64,000 nt of DNA from an uncultured Sedimentitalea sp. (GCA_947504115.1 CANNGH010000004.1:248001-312000), one strand, 5' to 3'. Counted from the stretch's first letter, positions 20,351-30,783 are shown. Program-made: numbers and translations. The notes: generated from the letters alone by a model not told the origin.

Positions 20351-21618
20351 AGCGGCCTATCGCGATCAGCGACAGCGCGAACTTCTATGTAAGCGCCGAG
20401 CGGATCTTTGATCCGACCCTGAAAAACGTGCCGGTCATCGTCCTCTCGAACAATGATGGCTGCGCCGTGGCGCGCAGTGATGAGGCAAAGGCGCTCGGGA
20501 TCAAGATGGGCGAGCCGCTGCATTTGATCCGAGATAAGATCGAGGCGCATGGCGTGCGCGTGTTCAGTTCGAACTACACGCTCTACGGGGATATTTCCCG
20601 GCGGGTGGTCGAGGTCTATGAGGACTTCACACCGAATGTGGAAATCTACTCGATAGACGAGTGCTTTCTTGATTTCACAGGCTTTCCTGACCGTACGGCT
20701 CACGCCCGTGCTATGCGCGCGGCGGTGCTGCGGCGCATCGGCGTGCCGGTCCGTGTCGGGATCGCGCCAACGAAGACACTGGCGAAATGTGCGAACGACA
20801 TCGCCAAAAGGAACCCGATCTTCGCAGGCGTCCTGGACATGATGGATGACGCCTTGGCTGACTGGTTGTTGCCCATGGTGCCGGTGGGCGACCTCTGGGG
20901 TGTCGGGCGTCAGACAGAGAAAAAGTTGCACGGCGTCGGCATCCGCACCGCGGCTGAGTTGCGCGACATGCCTCTCAGGCAGGCGCGCAGCCTTGGCACG
21001 GTTGTTCTCGAACGCACCGTGCTGGAACTGCAGGGGGAGCCCTGCCTGTCCTTTGATGAGGTAGAGCCACAGCGCAAAGGCATGGCCGTCACCCGTTCGG
21101 CCGGAAAGCCGATGACTGATTTCGACACATTGTTCCAGGCTATTACCGCCCACGCGACCCGCGCGGCAGAAAAGCTGCGCCAGCATGGCCTGGTTGCTGG
21201 AACGCTGACCGTGTTTTTTCACACCAACCGGCATCGAATGGATCGGCCGCAATATGCAGGATCCCGCTCGACCCGCATGACGCCGATGTCCTCGGATACG
21301 TTCGATCTTGTAGAGGCGGCGCGGCGATGCGCGCAGGCCGCATGGCCGAAAGACCAAAGCAGAGCCTTCGGCTTCACCAAGGCGGGGGTTCTGCTGGACG
21401 ATCTACTGCGGCTTGAGGACCGGCCATTGACGCTATTCGATGCCCAGAACCCAAAGTCGCAGTCGCTAATGACCGCGCTCGATCAGGTGAATCAGCGCTT
21501 CGGGAAAAAGACGATGGTGCTGGCGAGCGAGGGTATGAAACGCTCATGGAAGCTGCGTTCTGACCATAAAAGCCCGCGCTATACCACGCGACTTTCCGAT
21601 CTGCCGGTGGTTCGATAA
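20347..21618 (+). CDS. umuC: Y-family DNA polymerase UmuC
   Basis: [44 protein letters not shown]. Confidence 0.95.
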   Translation: MKRPIAISDSANFYVSAERIFDPTLKNVPVIVLSNNDGCAVARSDEAKALGIKMGEPLHLIRDKIEAHGVRVFSSNYTLYGDISRRVVEVYEDFTPNVEIYSIDECFLDFTGFPDRTAHARAMRAAVLRRIGVPVRVGIAPTKTLAKCANDIAKRNPIFAGVLDMMDDALADWLLPMVPVGDLWGVGRQTEKKLHGVGIRTAAELRDMPLRQARSLGTVVLERTVLELQGEPCLSFDEVEPQRKGMAVTRSAGKPMTDFDTLFQAITAHATRAAEKLRQHGLVAGTLTVFFHTNRHRMDRPQYAGSRSTRMTPMSSDTFDLVEAARRCAQAAWPKDQSRAFGFTKAGVLLDDLLRLEDRPLTLFDAQNPKSQSLMTALDQVNQRFGKKTMVLASEGMKRSWKLRSDHKSPRYTTRLSDLPVVR

Positions 21619-21632
21619 GTAAAGGGCGGCGC

Positions 21633-21764
21633 ATGACAGCCTGCAGCCGATGCAAAAACTTTCGGAAAGACCGCTTCGAGCCCAGACTCACCGATGCTGC
21701 GGGGCGCATGAATGTCGGCTATCATGTGCAAGCCAAAAAACTTCAACAACTGGTTGGGTTTTAA
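21633..21764 (+). CDS. Candidate 43-aa CxxC protein after umuC
   Basis: MTACSRCKNFRKDRFEPRL; SD-like AAAGGGCGG upstream. Confidence 0.3.
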   Translation: MTACSRCKNFRKDRFEPRLTDAAGRMNVGYHVQAKKLQQLVGF

Positions 21765-21915
21765 ACAAGGTTTGTGGCAGCGGGAAATGGGGTGCTTTCA
21801 GCCTGTGCTAAAAACGAGGGTTGTTGAGCAAGAAGATTTAATAGGGGTTATTGGCGAACTTAAGTCGCTTGATAGAACTTGGCACTGAACATGCGTCTAT
21901 GTAATATTTCGGCCC

Positions 21916-22836
21916 ATGACATTTGACCTGAAGAAAGCCCTTAGTCTTCCTGACATTCACCACTCCGTCGCTAGACGCGACGAGGTGATGAACCGCTTCG
22001 GACCGCTCTTCCGCGATCCTTCCAGCCTCACGCGGCAAGACTATCTCGATTTCCTGAGTATCAAGCACAATCACCATTGGTCGGGATTGGAACGCCTCGG
22101 CCGCCCCGCAGCAAATGACATGGACAACCTGCGTACCGCTGTGTCCATTCTTGTCGATGAGGCTGCGCCGCTTTCAGAAAGGTTCGACACGGCTTTGTCG
22201 ATGGTTCATGGCGTCGGCGCGGCTACGCTCTCGCCGATGTTGCTGCTTGCATATCCTGATCGCTATGGCGTTTGGAATGGCACCAGTGAGCCGGAAATGC
22301 GTGATCGCGGCATTTGGCCCACCTTTCCGCACGGTTCATCGTTTGGAAAAAAATATGAGATTATCAATTTAGCATTGCTCGACTTGGCTGAAGAACTCGG
22401 CGTTGATCTGTGGACGTTGGATGCTCTCTGGTGGGTCAGCAAATTAGAGCGCCAGAATAAGGGTGAAATCAAGGACGCTAGATTCAAGGCAGTCTGGAGC
22501 ATGGCGAACCAAGCGGAGCAAACAGCAAAGCAGTCGTACGGCCAAGCCGTTGAACAAACAGTCAAAAATAAAGACCTTAGGTTGTCGAAGGAAGCTCTCA
22601 TTGCACATTTGAACGAGCTGCTGGACGAGACTGGTGATCGCTGTGCGATTACCGGTCTCACTTTGCAGTTCGAAGGTGTAGACGGCCAGTTGCGGCCTTC
22701 TCTGGATAGAATTGACAGTAATGGTCACTACGAAGTGGGAAATTTGCAGGTAGTGGCGCGCTTCATTAACTTTTGGAAACGGGACACCATAGACGCTGAA
22801 TTCCGCCGACTAATCGCAGCAGTGCGAGGCGAATAG
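21916..22836 (+). CDS. HNH-like (treble-clef) nuclease candidate
   Basis: C-terminal DRCAITGLTLQFEG...LRPSLDRIDSNGHYEVGNLQVVARFINFWK. Confidence 0.6.
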   Translation: MTFDLKKALSLPDIHHSVARRDEVMNRFGPLFRDPSSLTRQDYLDFLSIKHNHHWSGLERLGRPAANDMDNLRTAVSILVDEAAPLSERFDTALSMVHGVGAATLSPMLLLAYPDRYGVWNGTSEPEMRDRGIWPTFPHGSSFGKKYEIINLALLDLAEELGVDLWTLDALWWVSKLERQNKGEIKDARFKAVWSMANQAEQTAKQSYGQAVEQTVKNKDLRLSKEALIAHLNELLDETGDRCAITGLTLQFEGVDGQLRPSLDRIDSNGHYEVGNLQVVARFINFWKRDTIDAEFRRLIAAVRGE

Positions 22837-22840
22837 GGTC

Positions 22841-23350
22841 ATGGCGAAGCGCAAATTCTCAACACAACTTGCAGGCCAGATTGGCGAAGCTTTGGTCGTG
22901 GCAGAATTGGGATGACGTGATATCGTCGCAACTTCGTTCGCAGGAAATGTTCCAGACATTGATTTGCTTGCATATTCCGCAGGCACTACTCTCCATCTGC
23001 AGGTGAAGTCATGGAGGAGTGGTTCGGTGCATCTGAACGCCGCTCGCTTTCTGAAAATCACGATGGAAGGAACTCAGCAAAAAATTCATGGGATCGACAC
23101 TGAACTCGATCCTGAACTGATTTACGTGTTCGTTCATATTGGTGAGAGGCGCGGGGATGACAACTTCTTCGTCCTCACGCAAGGCACATTGCAAGGAATT
23201 GTCTACGCTCATCATTCCGCTTACCTCGCAAAGCACAAAGGTGTCCGTCCACGGAACCCTGAATCCACTCACATGGGTCTTCAGTTGCTCGACTTGGAGC
23301 CACATCAAGACTGTTGGGACGTCATAAAAACACGGCTGTTCAACGAATGA
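22841..23350 (+). pseudogene. PD-(D/E)XK-like nuclease-family gene interrupted by an in-frame TGA at 22913-22915
   Basis: MAKRKFSTQLAGQIGEALVVAELG*RDIVATSFAGNVPDIDLLAYSAGTTLHLQVKS, same frame either side of the stop. Confidence 0.7.
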
Positions 23351-23748
23351 TCCGCCCAATACGTCTGAAATATTGCCGAAAATTAACTGTGTTCACTTGG
23401 CCAAGCTACCGGCTAGACCAGTTGTGCTAGGGATTTATGGCTCCGGCAATATCGACCGTTTGTTGAACGGCCCCCGTCGAAGCAGACCTTGGTGTTTGGC
23501 GCAGCGAGGGTCGGTAATTGCCCCAATCAACGGGCGATCGCAGGATAGTCAAGCACCACTCTCGATCCGCCAGAGGTGCACAAATGTGCCCATTTCCGCG
23601 CGCGACAGAGGACGAGGTCGCATGCCATCATGTCCGCGCAGCGACTCGCTGCCGCTCTTTGAAACCGTGAATCCGTGAAACGGGCCGGGCGTGACGTTGC
23701 GGTCGAGGCGTCAGGCGCTTCCCGCTGGGCACTTGCCCGGCCCATTCT

Positions 23749-23994
23749 TCACCCGCACGCCCGCGCCTGATCGCGCAGGACGGCGTAATCGCTGAGCATC
23801 CGCACGACGACCGCACCCTCCGGCAGGGTAGCCACCTCGGCAGCGGTGCGCGCCTGGTCGGCGGCGCTGTAGGACACTACGGGCGGACATAACATGTCTG
23901 CGTTAGAACCGTCCGTCGCGCAGCCGCTCAACCAAAGCACCGCGATCAGGGGGGCGACGGCTGGCAGCCTCAAGCATCCGGCGTTGGACGTCAT
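23749..23994 (-). CDS. Rz1-like spanin lipoprotein
   Basis: Lipobox LWLSGC; overlaps the upstream Rz-like gene out of frame. Confidence 0.6.
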   Translation of the reverse strand: MTSNAGCLRLPAVAPLIAVLWLSGCATDGSNADMLCPPVVSYSAADQARTAAEVATLPEGAVVVRMLSDYAVLRDQARACG

Positions 23995-24157
23995 GGGTTG
24001 TCTCCGATGTTTGCAAACGTTCCGCCAACCGCCCAGTACGCTCACCCGCGCGGCGGAGATTGAGCAGGAACAGGGCGATGGTGGTGGCGGCCAGAAACAG
24101 GCCCAGCGCATTGCGTGCCGGGCCGCTGGCGAGGATCGCGGTGATCCAGCCCATCAC
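23903..24157 (-). CDS. Rz-like inner-membrane spanin
   Basis: Single N-terminal TM then a charged helix; overlapping Rz1 arrangement. Confidence 0.55.
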   Translation of the reverse strand: MMGWITAILASGPARNALGLFLAATTIALFLLNLRRAGERTGRLAERLQTSETTHDVQRRMLEAASRRPPDRGALVERLRDGRF

Positions 24158-24828
24158 CGCCGCCCCCGTTTCCAGTCATCCATCCGGGCGTGGATAGCGA
24201 CGGCGATACCAATCAGCGCCACGGTGATGAACACCCAGCGCAGGGTATCGAGGTAAGGCACCAGCGGCAGGATGGCGGATTGGGTCTCTGCCAGGACATC
24301 CTGTGCGACCTCCACACCGGCGGCACCGATTGTCGCTACCCCGGCCGCGCCGCCGCCTTTCAGGGTGCGGCTTTCGGCCAGAACCTCACGCGCGGGCGTT
24401 ACTTCCGCTACGAAGGACGTGGGGCGTGCGGGGAACGGTTCGCCCCAGGACCGCGCCGGGCCGAGATCGATGTGCATGAAGCCCGATCGGGGATAGGTGC
24501 CGAAGCCCAGAAAACCCACGTCGCGCGCGGCCGCGGCAAACGTGGCCGGGTCATGGTTCGACATGGCGATGTCGAACGCGGTGCCCAGCATGTGCCTGGA
24601 GCGCGGTGCCCCGCCAACGGCGCGGTTGTGGGCCGGGCTGCGATAGGCCGAGCGCACGATCAGCGGCTTGCCAAGGCGGTTGCGCAAGGCCTGCAGCTTG
24701 TCCATGGCCTCGGTATTGATCTTGATCGCACCGGTGCTGCGGCAGGCGATCTCGGCGGGCGAAAAACTGGGCCAGCGCCAAGCGCTCTCGGGCACGTCGC
24801 GGAAATGGGCATAGGTCGTGGTTGGCAT
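24154..24828 (-). CDS. Peptidase M15-type endolysin with C-terminal TM segment
   Basis: SAYRSPAHNRAVGGAPRSRHMLGTAFDI, HIDLG; C-terminal hydrophobic span. Confidence 0.85.
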   Translation of the reverse strand: MPTTTYAHFRDVPESAWRWPSFSPAEIACRSTGAIKINTEAMDKLQALRNRLGKPLIVRSAYRSPAHNRAVGGAPRSRHMLGTAFDIAMSNHDPATFAAAARDVGFLGFGTYPRSGFMHIDLGPARSWGEPFPARPTSFVAEVTPAREVLAESRTLKGGGAAGVATIGAAGVEVAQDVLAETQSAILPLVPYLDTLRWVFITVALIGIAVAIHARMDDWKRGRR

Positions 24829-24898
24829 GTCGGTCTCCAGAAATGCAAAACCCGCCTCTGGGGCGGGTGGATGGCAGGTTTATTGATGTGGTAGTTGG

Positions 24899-25207
24899 TC
24901 AGTCGCTGCGGCCACGCTGAAACGCTTCGAACATCAGATCACGCATGGCCCGGATGTCGGTCTCGATCCGCTCCAGCCGGTCGGCGTCGCCCTTGCGATC
25001 CTCGGCGCGCTGGCGATCGACGCGGTCGCGCTCGGCCAGAAGCTCGCGGTCCAACCGGGACAGCATGGCGTCATTGGTGAACGCCCTTCGCGAAACGGCG
25101 GCCAGCAGGGCGATGGTGCCACCGATCAGCGCCGTGATGGCGGCGGTGATGCCGTGGTCGCGCAAGGCCGCGCCGACCTCCTGCGCGAGGGAGTTACGTT
25201 CTGTCAT
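24899..25207 (-). CDS. Small one-TM protein, holin-like candidate
   Basis: GITAAITALIGGTIALLAAV followed by a charged coil; lysis cassette position. Confidence 0.5.
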   Translation of the reverse strand: MTERNSLAQEVGAALRDHGITAAITALIGGTIALLAAVSRRAFTNDAMLSRLDRELLAERDRVDRQRAEDRKGDADRLERIETDIRAMRDLMFEAFQRGRSD

Positions 25208-25265
25208 GGTGATTTCCTTTGATCGATCCTGATGCGCCTGCGAAACGGCAGCTGGTCACATCCGG

Positions 25266-26342
25266 TCAGCCGACCTTGCAGCCCCAGAAGGACGTGTGCT
25301 CGGCCGCGAAATACCCATCCTGCGCGCGGAAATACCCCTGCAGCTCGACGGTGTCGCCTGCGCTCAACGGCACCATGGTCTGCAGCCAGATGGCGGTGGC
25401 CAGCGAGACGTGGGTGGCCGAGTTCTCGCCGAAGGAGCCGCGGATTTCCTTGCTGCCGTTCAGCACGAGCCGCCCGCGCATCCGGGCCGAGGTGCTGGAA
25501 TTGACTTTGAAGAGCAGCGTCGCGCCGAAGAGGTAGGTTCCGTCGACGGGCGCGGTGAAGAGGTTGGCTCCCGCGTCGAACGCGCCCTGATCATTATAAT
25601 CGGTGTTGTTGAGGCCGATCTTCGTCCAGGCCCCGACGCCGACATAGTTGTCGTAGTCGGTATAGGCCTTGAAGCGCGGGAGCCGGGGCTGATCAACGAT
25701 GCCGCTCGTATTGTCGACGATGAGCCCGTCGAAGAACATGCTGCCGTCGGGTGAGACCGCGAGGCGGAACTTGTCCGAGCCGAACAGCCCCAGCAGTGCC
25801 TTGGTCACGAAGCCGGTCTGCAGTGTCAGTCCGAGATCGTCGCCTGCGGCCTCCTTGTTCATGGTGTAGAAAAGATCGCCGGTCCCGCCTTCGGCCGTCG
25901 TCTTCGCGGTCCAGAGCGCAGCATTGAGCTTGGCCGAGAACGGGTTGGCCGGATCGGCGGTGGTGCCGACGCCGAGCAGCGTGAGGTTCTGCAAAGAGGC
26001 AGGCGTGGTGCCGATCCAGTCCGAGCCGTCGTAGACCAGCAGAACGCCCTCGTCCTCGATCCATGCCCGCCAGCCGGTGCGTGGCGGCAGCCGCAGCCAA
26101 GCGCCGTCGGCCCAGAGTGCGACATTCATGTCCCAGTCCGCCCAGTCGCCCGCGCCGCCAGAGGCGACAATATACCTGTCGCCATCGGCGGGCGAACCGG
26201 GTGGCGCTGTCAGATCCCGGTCGTGGACGGAAAGCTGCACAAGCCCGTCGAGGATCCGCAGCGCCTCGTTGTGGGTGACATGCTTCTGGGCTTGCGCCGC
26301 CAGGATGTAGGGCAGCAGCAGATGGGTCGTAGCATCGGCCAT
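25266..26342 (-). CDS. DUF2793 tail-associated protein with C1q-like C-terminal region
   Basis: N-terminal TTHLLLPYILAAQAQKHVTHNEALRILDGLVQLSV; C-terminal FTAPVDGTYLFGATLLF...LSAGDTVELQG...FWGCKVG. Confidence 0.8.
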   Translation of the reverse strand: MADATTHLLLPYILAAQAQKHVTHNEALRILDGLVQLSVHDRDLTAPPGSPADGDRYIVASGGAGDWADWDMNVALWADGAWLRLPPRTGWRAWIEDEGVLLVYDGSDWIGTTPASLQNLTLLGVGTTADPANPFSAKLNAALWTAKTTAEGGTGDLFYTMNKEAAGDDLGLTLQTGFVTKALLGLFGSDKFRLAVSPDGSMFFDGLIVDNTSGIVDQPRLPRFKAYTDYDNYVGVGAWTKIGLNNTDYNDQGAFDAGANLFTAPVDGTYLFGATLLFKVNSSTSARMRGRLVLNGSKEIRGSFGENSATHVSLATAIWLQTMVPLSAGDTVELQGYFRAQDGYFAAEHTSFWGCKVG

Positions 26343-26352
26343 GGTGGTCCTT

Positions 26353-29300
26353 TCAGAATGTCAGTGTGACGGTTTTGGCCGCACCCCGCCCGATCAGGGC
26401 GGAGAGCTGGTAGATGCGGATGTCGAGCGTGTCGCCGGGCGCGAGCGGCGCACCCCAATCAGCGGTCTGCTGAGCGGCCGAGTAGATCGCGCTGGTCGTG
26501 GTGTTGGACAGAGTGCGCTTGACGCTCGCCCCATCGAGGATCTCGACCTCATAGGTTTCGATCTCCTCGATCAGCGGCACCTCGACCGCGCCCCAGCTGT
26601 CAGCCGAAAGCGCGCGAGACCGCCGCGTCCAGCAAATGGTCAGATCGCCTAGTGTACGCGGTCGTCGCCATGGCTGCTCGACATGAGCGACGGAGAACGG
26701 CCGCAGCCCAGCGCCTTCGGGCGTGAAGGGAACGGCAACATAGGTCTCGTCGCTGACAGAGCGGCTTGCGGGGCCGATGCGCCAGTTCCATGGCAGCCCG
26801 ACATCAGCCTCAGCAATTGGCAATGATGCCAGTGCGTCGTCCAACACCACCACCCGCGCGCCTGCCGGAGCCGGGTTGCCCATCGCGTCCTCGGTGCCGC
26901 GCTGGCCCCGCAGCAGGCGCGTCAGCCGATACCGGCCGTGCGCCAGCAGCTCAGCCGCGCCCGCCTGCACGATCTCCCAGATGCCGAGGGCACTCTCGAC
27001 GGCCAGCGCATTGGCTCCACCGAATAGGGTCAGATCGGTGACGCTTTCGAGGGTGCCGGTCAGCAGATCGACGACCAATTCATTGCCGAGATCAAACCGT
27101 GACGTGGGGCCTGCATAGAAGTCCGAGACCAGCGTGCCGATCCGGGCACGGCTGCCGAACGTCGTCAGCAGTTCGAACCCATCCGTCGAGGGGCTGCGAA
27201 ACACCGCCATCTCCCCCGACCAGGGAACAGCATGGGCCGCGACGAACGGGCGATGGGCGGACTGATCCTCGGTCAGCTGCGGCAGATCCATCAACACCAC
27301 CTCGGGCGCGCCGAACACGACGGGGCTCAAGAGCGACGACGGACGTGGTGATCCGGGCGGCATATCATAGGCTGCCCGGTCCTGATGCACCGCCTCGATG
27401 CCGCGCGCCTCTGCGTCGGCAACGGAAATGAGCCGCAGGTCCATCTGCCGCCCGTCGTGTTGCAGCGTCACGACATCCGCTGGATCAAGTCCCAGCCGCG
27501 AGGGTGGCAGAAGAAACGCCGCTGTCTCCCGCCCGGTCCAGGCCTCCATCAGAGCGCGGCGACAGCGCCGCTCGGCCTCTTCGGGCGGGACCGCCATGGG
27601 GAAGCTTTCCGAGGCGATCCGGGTCGTGTCCACGGTGATGCGGCGCGCCTCGACAAGGGCGGCGTCATAATCCTCATCCGCACGCGCCACTTGCCATTTC
27701 AAAGCCTGGGGCAGTTCCGTCTCTTGGCCGCGCGTCAGTTCCAGCACATCGCCTTCACGGGCGGCCACCAGATCATCGAGCGCGAGGGCGGCGACGGAGG
27801 CCCGGCCGCGCATGACGAACCGGATCACGCCTTCGCTCTCCACGGCATCGAAGCCGAAGTGGCGCGACAGCGTGGTGATGGACGCGCGCGGGCTTTCCAG
27901 CGCGCCGATGGCATAGCCTTCCACCGCGCCCCAGAGCCCGGAGACATCGACCCGGGACTCGGGCATACCTGCCCGCAGGCAGAGGTGCCGGATAAGTGCC
28001 GCGAGCGACACCGCGCCGAGCCGCCCGGTCAGCCAGTGCCCCAGCCGCCAGTTTGGCCCATCGGCCCAGACATCGGTGAGTTCAGGAAAGAATGGATAGG
28101 GCCGCGCGTCCCATGTCCAGGCGGCGCATTCCGGCACATTCACCATCCGGCCACTGTAGATCGATGACACCGGGTTGTTCGCGGCGTCGTCCCACCAGAG
28201 GTAGGTTGCCTCAAGATAAGCCCGCTGGATCGCATCGTCCCGCCAGCCGCGCGAGAAATACGGCGTGACACTCTCCGAGGACTTCGGGTCGAAGAAGACG
28301 TTGGGCTGGTTGGTGCCGCGGTCGATGGCAGGACAGCCAAGCTCGGTGAACCAGATCGGCTTTGACTGCGGGACCCATGCCGTCGGCGTGCTGCTTTCCA
28401 GCCCACCCGGGCGGTTGTAATGTGCGTTCGACCACCAAGCTTTCAGATCCTTGGTGCGGAACACCCAAGGCTTATTGACGGCACCGTCGGTGATCGGCGT
28501 GCGTACCTGTGCTGAGCGGTCGGCGGCGCTGGCATAGAACCAGTCGAAGCCTTCTCCGCCCGCAATGTTCCCCTGCAGATAGGCCCGGTCGTAGATCGCA
28601 GGCCAGCCTTCGGCTGCATCGGCATGCTCGAACCCGTCGCGCCAGTCCGAGAGTGGCATGTAATTGTCGATGCCGATGAAATCGATCTCCGGATCAGCCC
28701 AGAGCGGGTCGAGATGGAAATACACATCACCACTGCTGTCCGCAGGATGGTGCCCGAAATACTCCGACCAGTCGGCCGCATAGCCAATCTTCGTCGACGC
28801 CCCAAGGATCGCGCGCACATCCGCCGCCAGGTCGCGTAACGCCTGCACCGGCGGATAAGTGCTCGACCCGGAACGGATTGTCGTGAGCCCACGCATCTCC
28901 GAGCCGATCAGGAAGGCATCGACCCCGCCCGCGACCGCGCAGAGATGGGCATAGTGCAGCACCATGCGGCGCAGGCCCCAGTCACCGAACGCGCCGGTCC
29001 ATCTGACGCTTTCGCCCGAGATGGAAAAGTCTGAGGGGCTGGCGCTGCCAAAGAGCGCTGCAACCTGCGCAGCAGCCGCAGCGGTCTTGTCCACCGATCC
29101 GACATAGCCCGCCGCAGGCGAACAGGTGATTCGCCCTCGCCATGGGAAAGCAGGCTGGCCCGTCCCGGCCGCGTTGTCGGAATACGGGTTCGGCAGGGTG
29201 TTGCCGTGCGGCACATCCATCATCAGGAACGGATAGAGCGTGACGCGCAGCCCTCGGGCTTTCATTTCCCGGATCGCCTGCACCACGGTGAAATCCGCAG

Positions 29301-30324
29301 GCGTACCGCCAAAGTTCGGTCGATCCTGATCGTCGCGGCTGACCAGCTGTGCCGATGCCCGGTTCACGCCATTCACCGACCATGCGGCTGGCGTGGTGTT
29401 TTTGGCGGCCAGTTCTACTTTGGGCCGGACCTGACAGTGTCCCGCGCGCAGATCATCGCCGAACCAGGATACCACGAGGCTGACGCTCTCAACCTTCGGC
29501 GCGGACGCCTGCAGCCGATCCAGCGCCACCACCATGTCTGGCACATCGGCCCGGGCGTTCAGGTTCTCGGCCTGCGTCGCCCCGCTGCCGCCCTTGCGGA
29601 TTGCGCCCGTGGCATAAGCAAACTCGCCGGATGCCGGGATCATGGTGACCGCGCGGATCAGCCCCTCGGCGGTGTCGGGATCGGCCAGCGGGCGGAAGAC
29701 CTCGAAGGAAAGTTGCGGCAGACGGTTTCCGAAATTGCCAAGCGGCAGATCTTCGAAGACGACATAGGCGGTGCCGCGATAGGCTGGCGCGTTGCCAGCG
29801 CCCATCTTTGCGGCGATGAACGGGTCTGGCGATTGGGCCTCAATGCCCGGATACCAGCGCCAGGTCACACCGGACAGGTCCATCGGCTTGCCGTCGGCCC
29901 AGATGCGCCCGACGCCGGTGATCGGCCCTTCGCAGAGCGCAACGGCGAAGGACGCATAGTACAGATACTCGGTCGTCTTGACCTTGCCACCTCGGCCTCC
30001 GCCGCCCTTGCCGCCGCCCTGCGTGGTGGTCTTGGTCTCTTCGCGGAAATCCGTGGCCCAGATGATGTTGCCGCCGATCCGCATCCGGCCATAGAGGCGC
30101 GGGATCACCGCACCTTCGGTGGCAGAGGTGATGCGCAGATTGTCCATCCGCGCACCTTCGATCCGTTGCGTGGGTGCCAGCGACGAGATGATCCAGCTGT
30201 CGACGACCGATCCGATGGTGGAGCCGATATAGCCGCCGATGGTGGCGGCACTGACGCCGAGGATCGCGCCGCCGATGCTGCCGCCAATGGCAGCGCCAGC
30301 GGCACCCAGAACAAGTGTGGCCAT
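26353..30324 (-). CDS. GTA TIM-barrel-like tail-tip / host-specificity protein
   Basis: 1323 aa with EYFGHHPADSSGDVYFHLDPLWADPEIDFIGIDNYMPLSDW and FTELGCPAIDRGTNQPNVF. Confidence 0.93.
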   Translation of the reverse strand: MATLVLGAAGAAIGGSIGGAILGVSAATIGGYIGSTIGSVVDSWIISSLAPTQRIEGARMDNLRITSATEGAVIPRLYGRMRIGGNIIWATDFREETKTTTQGGGKGGGGRGGKVKTTEYLYYASFAVALCEGPITGVGRIWADGKPMDLSGVTWRWYPGIEAQSPDPFIAAKMGAGNAPAYRGTAYVVFEDLPLGNFGNRLPQLSFEVFRPLADPDTAEGLIRAVTMIPASGEFAYATGAIRKGGSGATQAENLNARADVPDMVVALDRLQASAPKVESVSLVVSWFGDDLRAGHCQVRPKVELAAKNTTPAAWSVNGVNRASAQLVSRDDQDRPNFGGTPADFTVVQAIREMKARGLRVTLYPFLMMDVPHGNTLPNPYSDNAAGTGQPAFPWRGRITCSPAAGYVGSVDKTAAAAAQVAALFGSASPSDFSISGESVRWTGAFGDWGLRRMVLHYAHLCAVAGGVDAFLIGSEMRGLTTIRSGSSTYPPVQALRDLAADVRAILGASTKIGYAADWSEYFGHHPADSSGDVYFHLDPLWADPEIDFIGIDNYMPLSDWRDGFEHADAAEGWPAIYDRAYLQGNIAGGEGFDWFYASAADRSAQVRTPITDGAVNKPWVFRTKDLKAWWSNAHYNRPGGLESSTPTAWVPQSKPIWFTELGCPAIDRGTNQPNVFFDPKSSESVTPYFSRGWRDDAIQRAYLEATYLWWDDAANNPVSSIYSGRMVNVPECAAWTWDARPYPFFPELTDVWADGPNWRLGHWLTGRLGAVSLAALIRHLCLRAGMPESRVDVSGLWGAVEGYAIGALESPRASITTLSRHFGFDAVESEGVIRFVMRGRASVAALALDDLVAAREGDVLELTRGQETELPQALKWQVARADEDYDAALVEARRITVDTTRIASESFPMAVPPEEAERRCRRALMEAWTGRETAAFLLPPSRLGLDPADVVTLQHDGRQMDLRLISVADAEARGIEAVHQDRAAYDMPPGSPRPSSLLSPVVFGAPEVVLMDLPQLTEDQSAHRPFVAAHAVPWSGEMAVFRSPSTDGFELLTTFGSRARIGTLVSDFYAGPTSRFDLGNELVVDLLTGTLESVTDLTLFGGANALAVESALGIWEIVQAGAAELLAHGRYRLTRLLRGQRGTEDAMGNPAPAGARVVVLDDALASLPIAEADVGLPWNWRIGPASRSVSDETYVAVPFTPEGAGLRPFSVAHVEQPWRRPRTLGDLTICWTRRSRALSADSWGAVEVPLIEEIETYEVEILDGASVKRTLSNTTTSAIYSAAQQTADWGAPLAPGDTLDIRIYQLSALIGRGAAKTVTLTF

Positions 30325-30333
30325 GTCTAAATC

Positions 30334-30783
30334 TCAGCGTTGGGGAAACAGATAGGCAAAGGCGATGCGCCGCCGCCAGGACGGCGTGAGCGGTTCCTCG
30401 ATCACGCCGAGCCGCTCATAGGCGTGGATGAAGGTATCGGGCCCGGTCAAGATCCCGACATGCTTGGCGATGGCGCGAGGCGTCATGCGGAACAGAACCA
30501 GCGCACCGGGATCAGCTGCCGCCGGTTCCACTTCGATCATCATGCGCCGTGCGCCCTCTGCCAGCACCTCGCGCGGGCCGGTCTCGCCCCAATCCCGGCT
30601 GTAGGGTGGGATCGGGAACGGCTCGGGGCCGACGATCTCGCGCCAGACGCCGCGCGCCAGCCCGAGGCAGTCGCAGCCGACGCCCCGAAGGCTGGCTTGG
30701 TCGTGATACGGCGTGCCCAGCCAGGATCGCGCGATAGCGATGACGCGCGTCGGGTTCGCTCCAACCCTGTCGGAGGCGCTCAC
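30334..30783 (-). CDS. NlpC/P60-family tail peptidase
   Basis: ARSWLGTPYHDQASLRGVGCDCLGL; HVGIL. Confidence 0.92.
   Translation of the reverse strand: MSASDRVGANPTRVIAIARSWLGTPYHDQASLRGVGCDCLGLARGVWREIVGPEPFPIPPYSRDWGETGPREVLAEGARRMMIEVEPAAADPGALVLFRMTPRAIAKHVGILTGPDTFIHAYERLGVIEEPLTPSWRRRIAFAYLFPQR

Noticed and set aside
21875-21890. GAAC-N8-GAAC resembling a LexA box upstream of the HNH-like gene
   Set aside because: Spacer is 8 rather than the required 7; kept out of the feature list
23373-23748. Short ORFs between the broken nuclease gene and the lysis cassette
   Set aside because: No recognisable protein pattern, no SD or coupling; treated as non-coding
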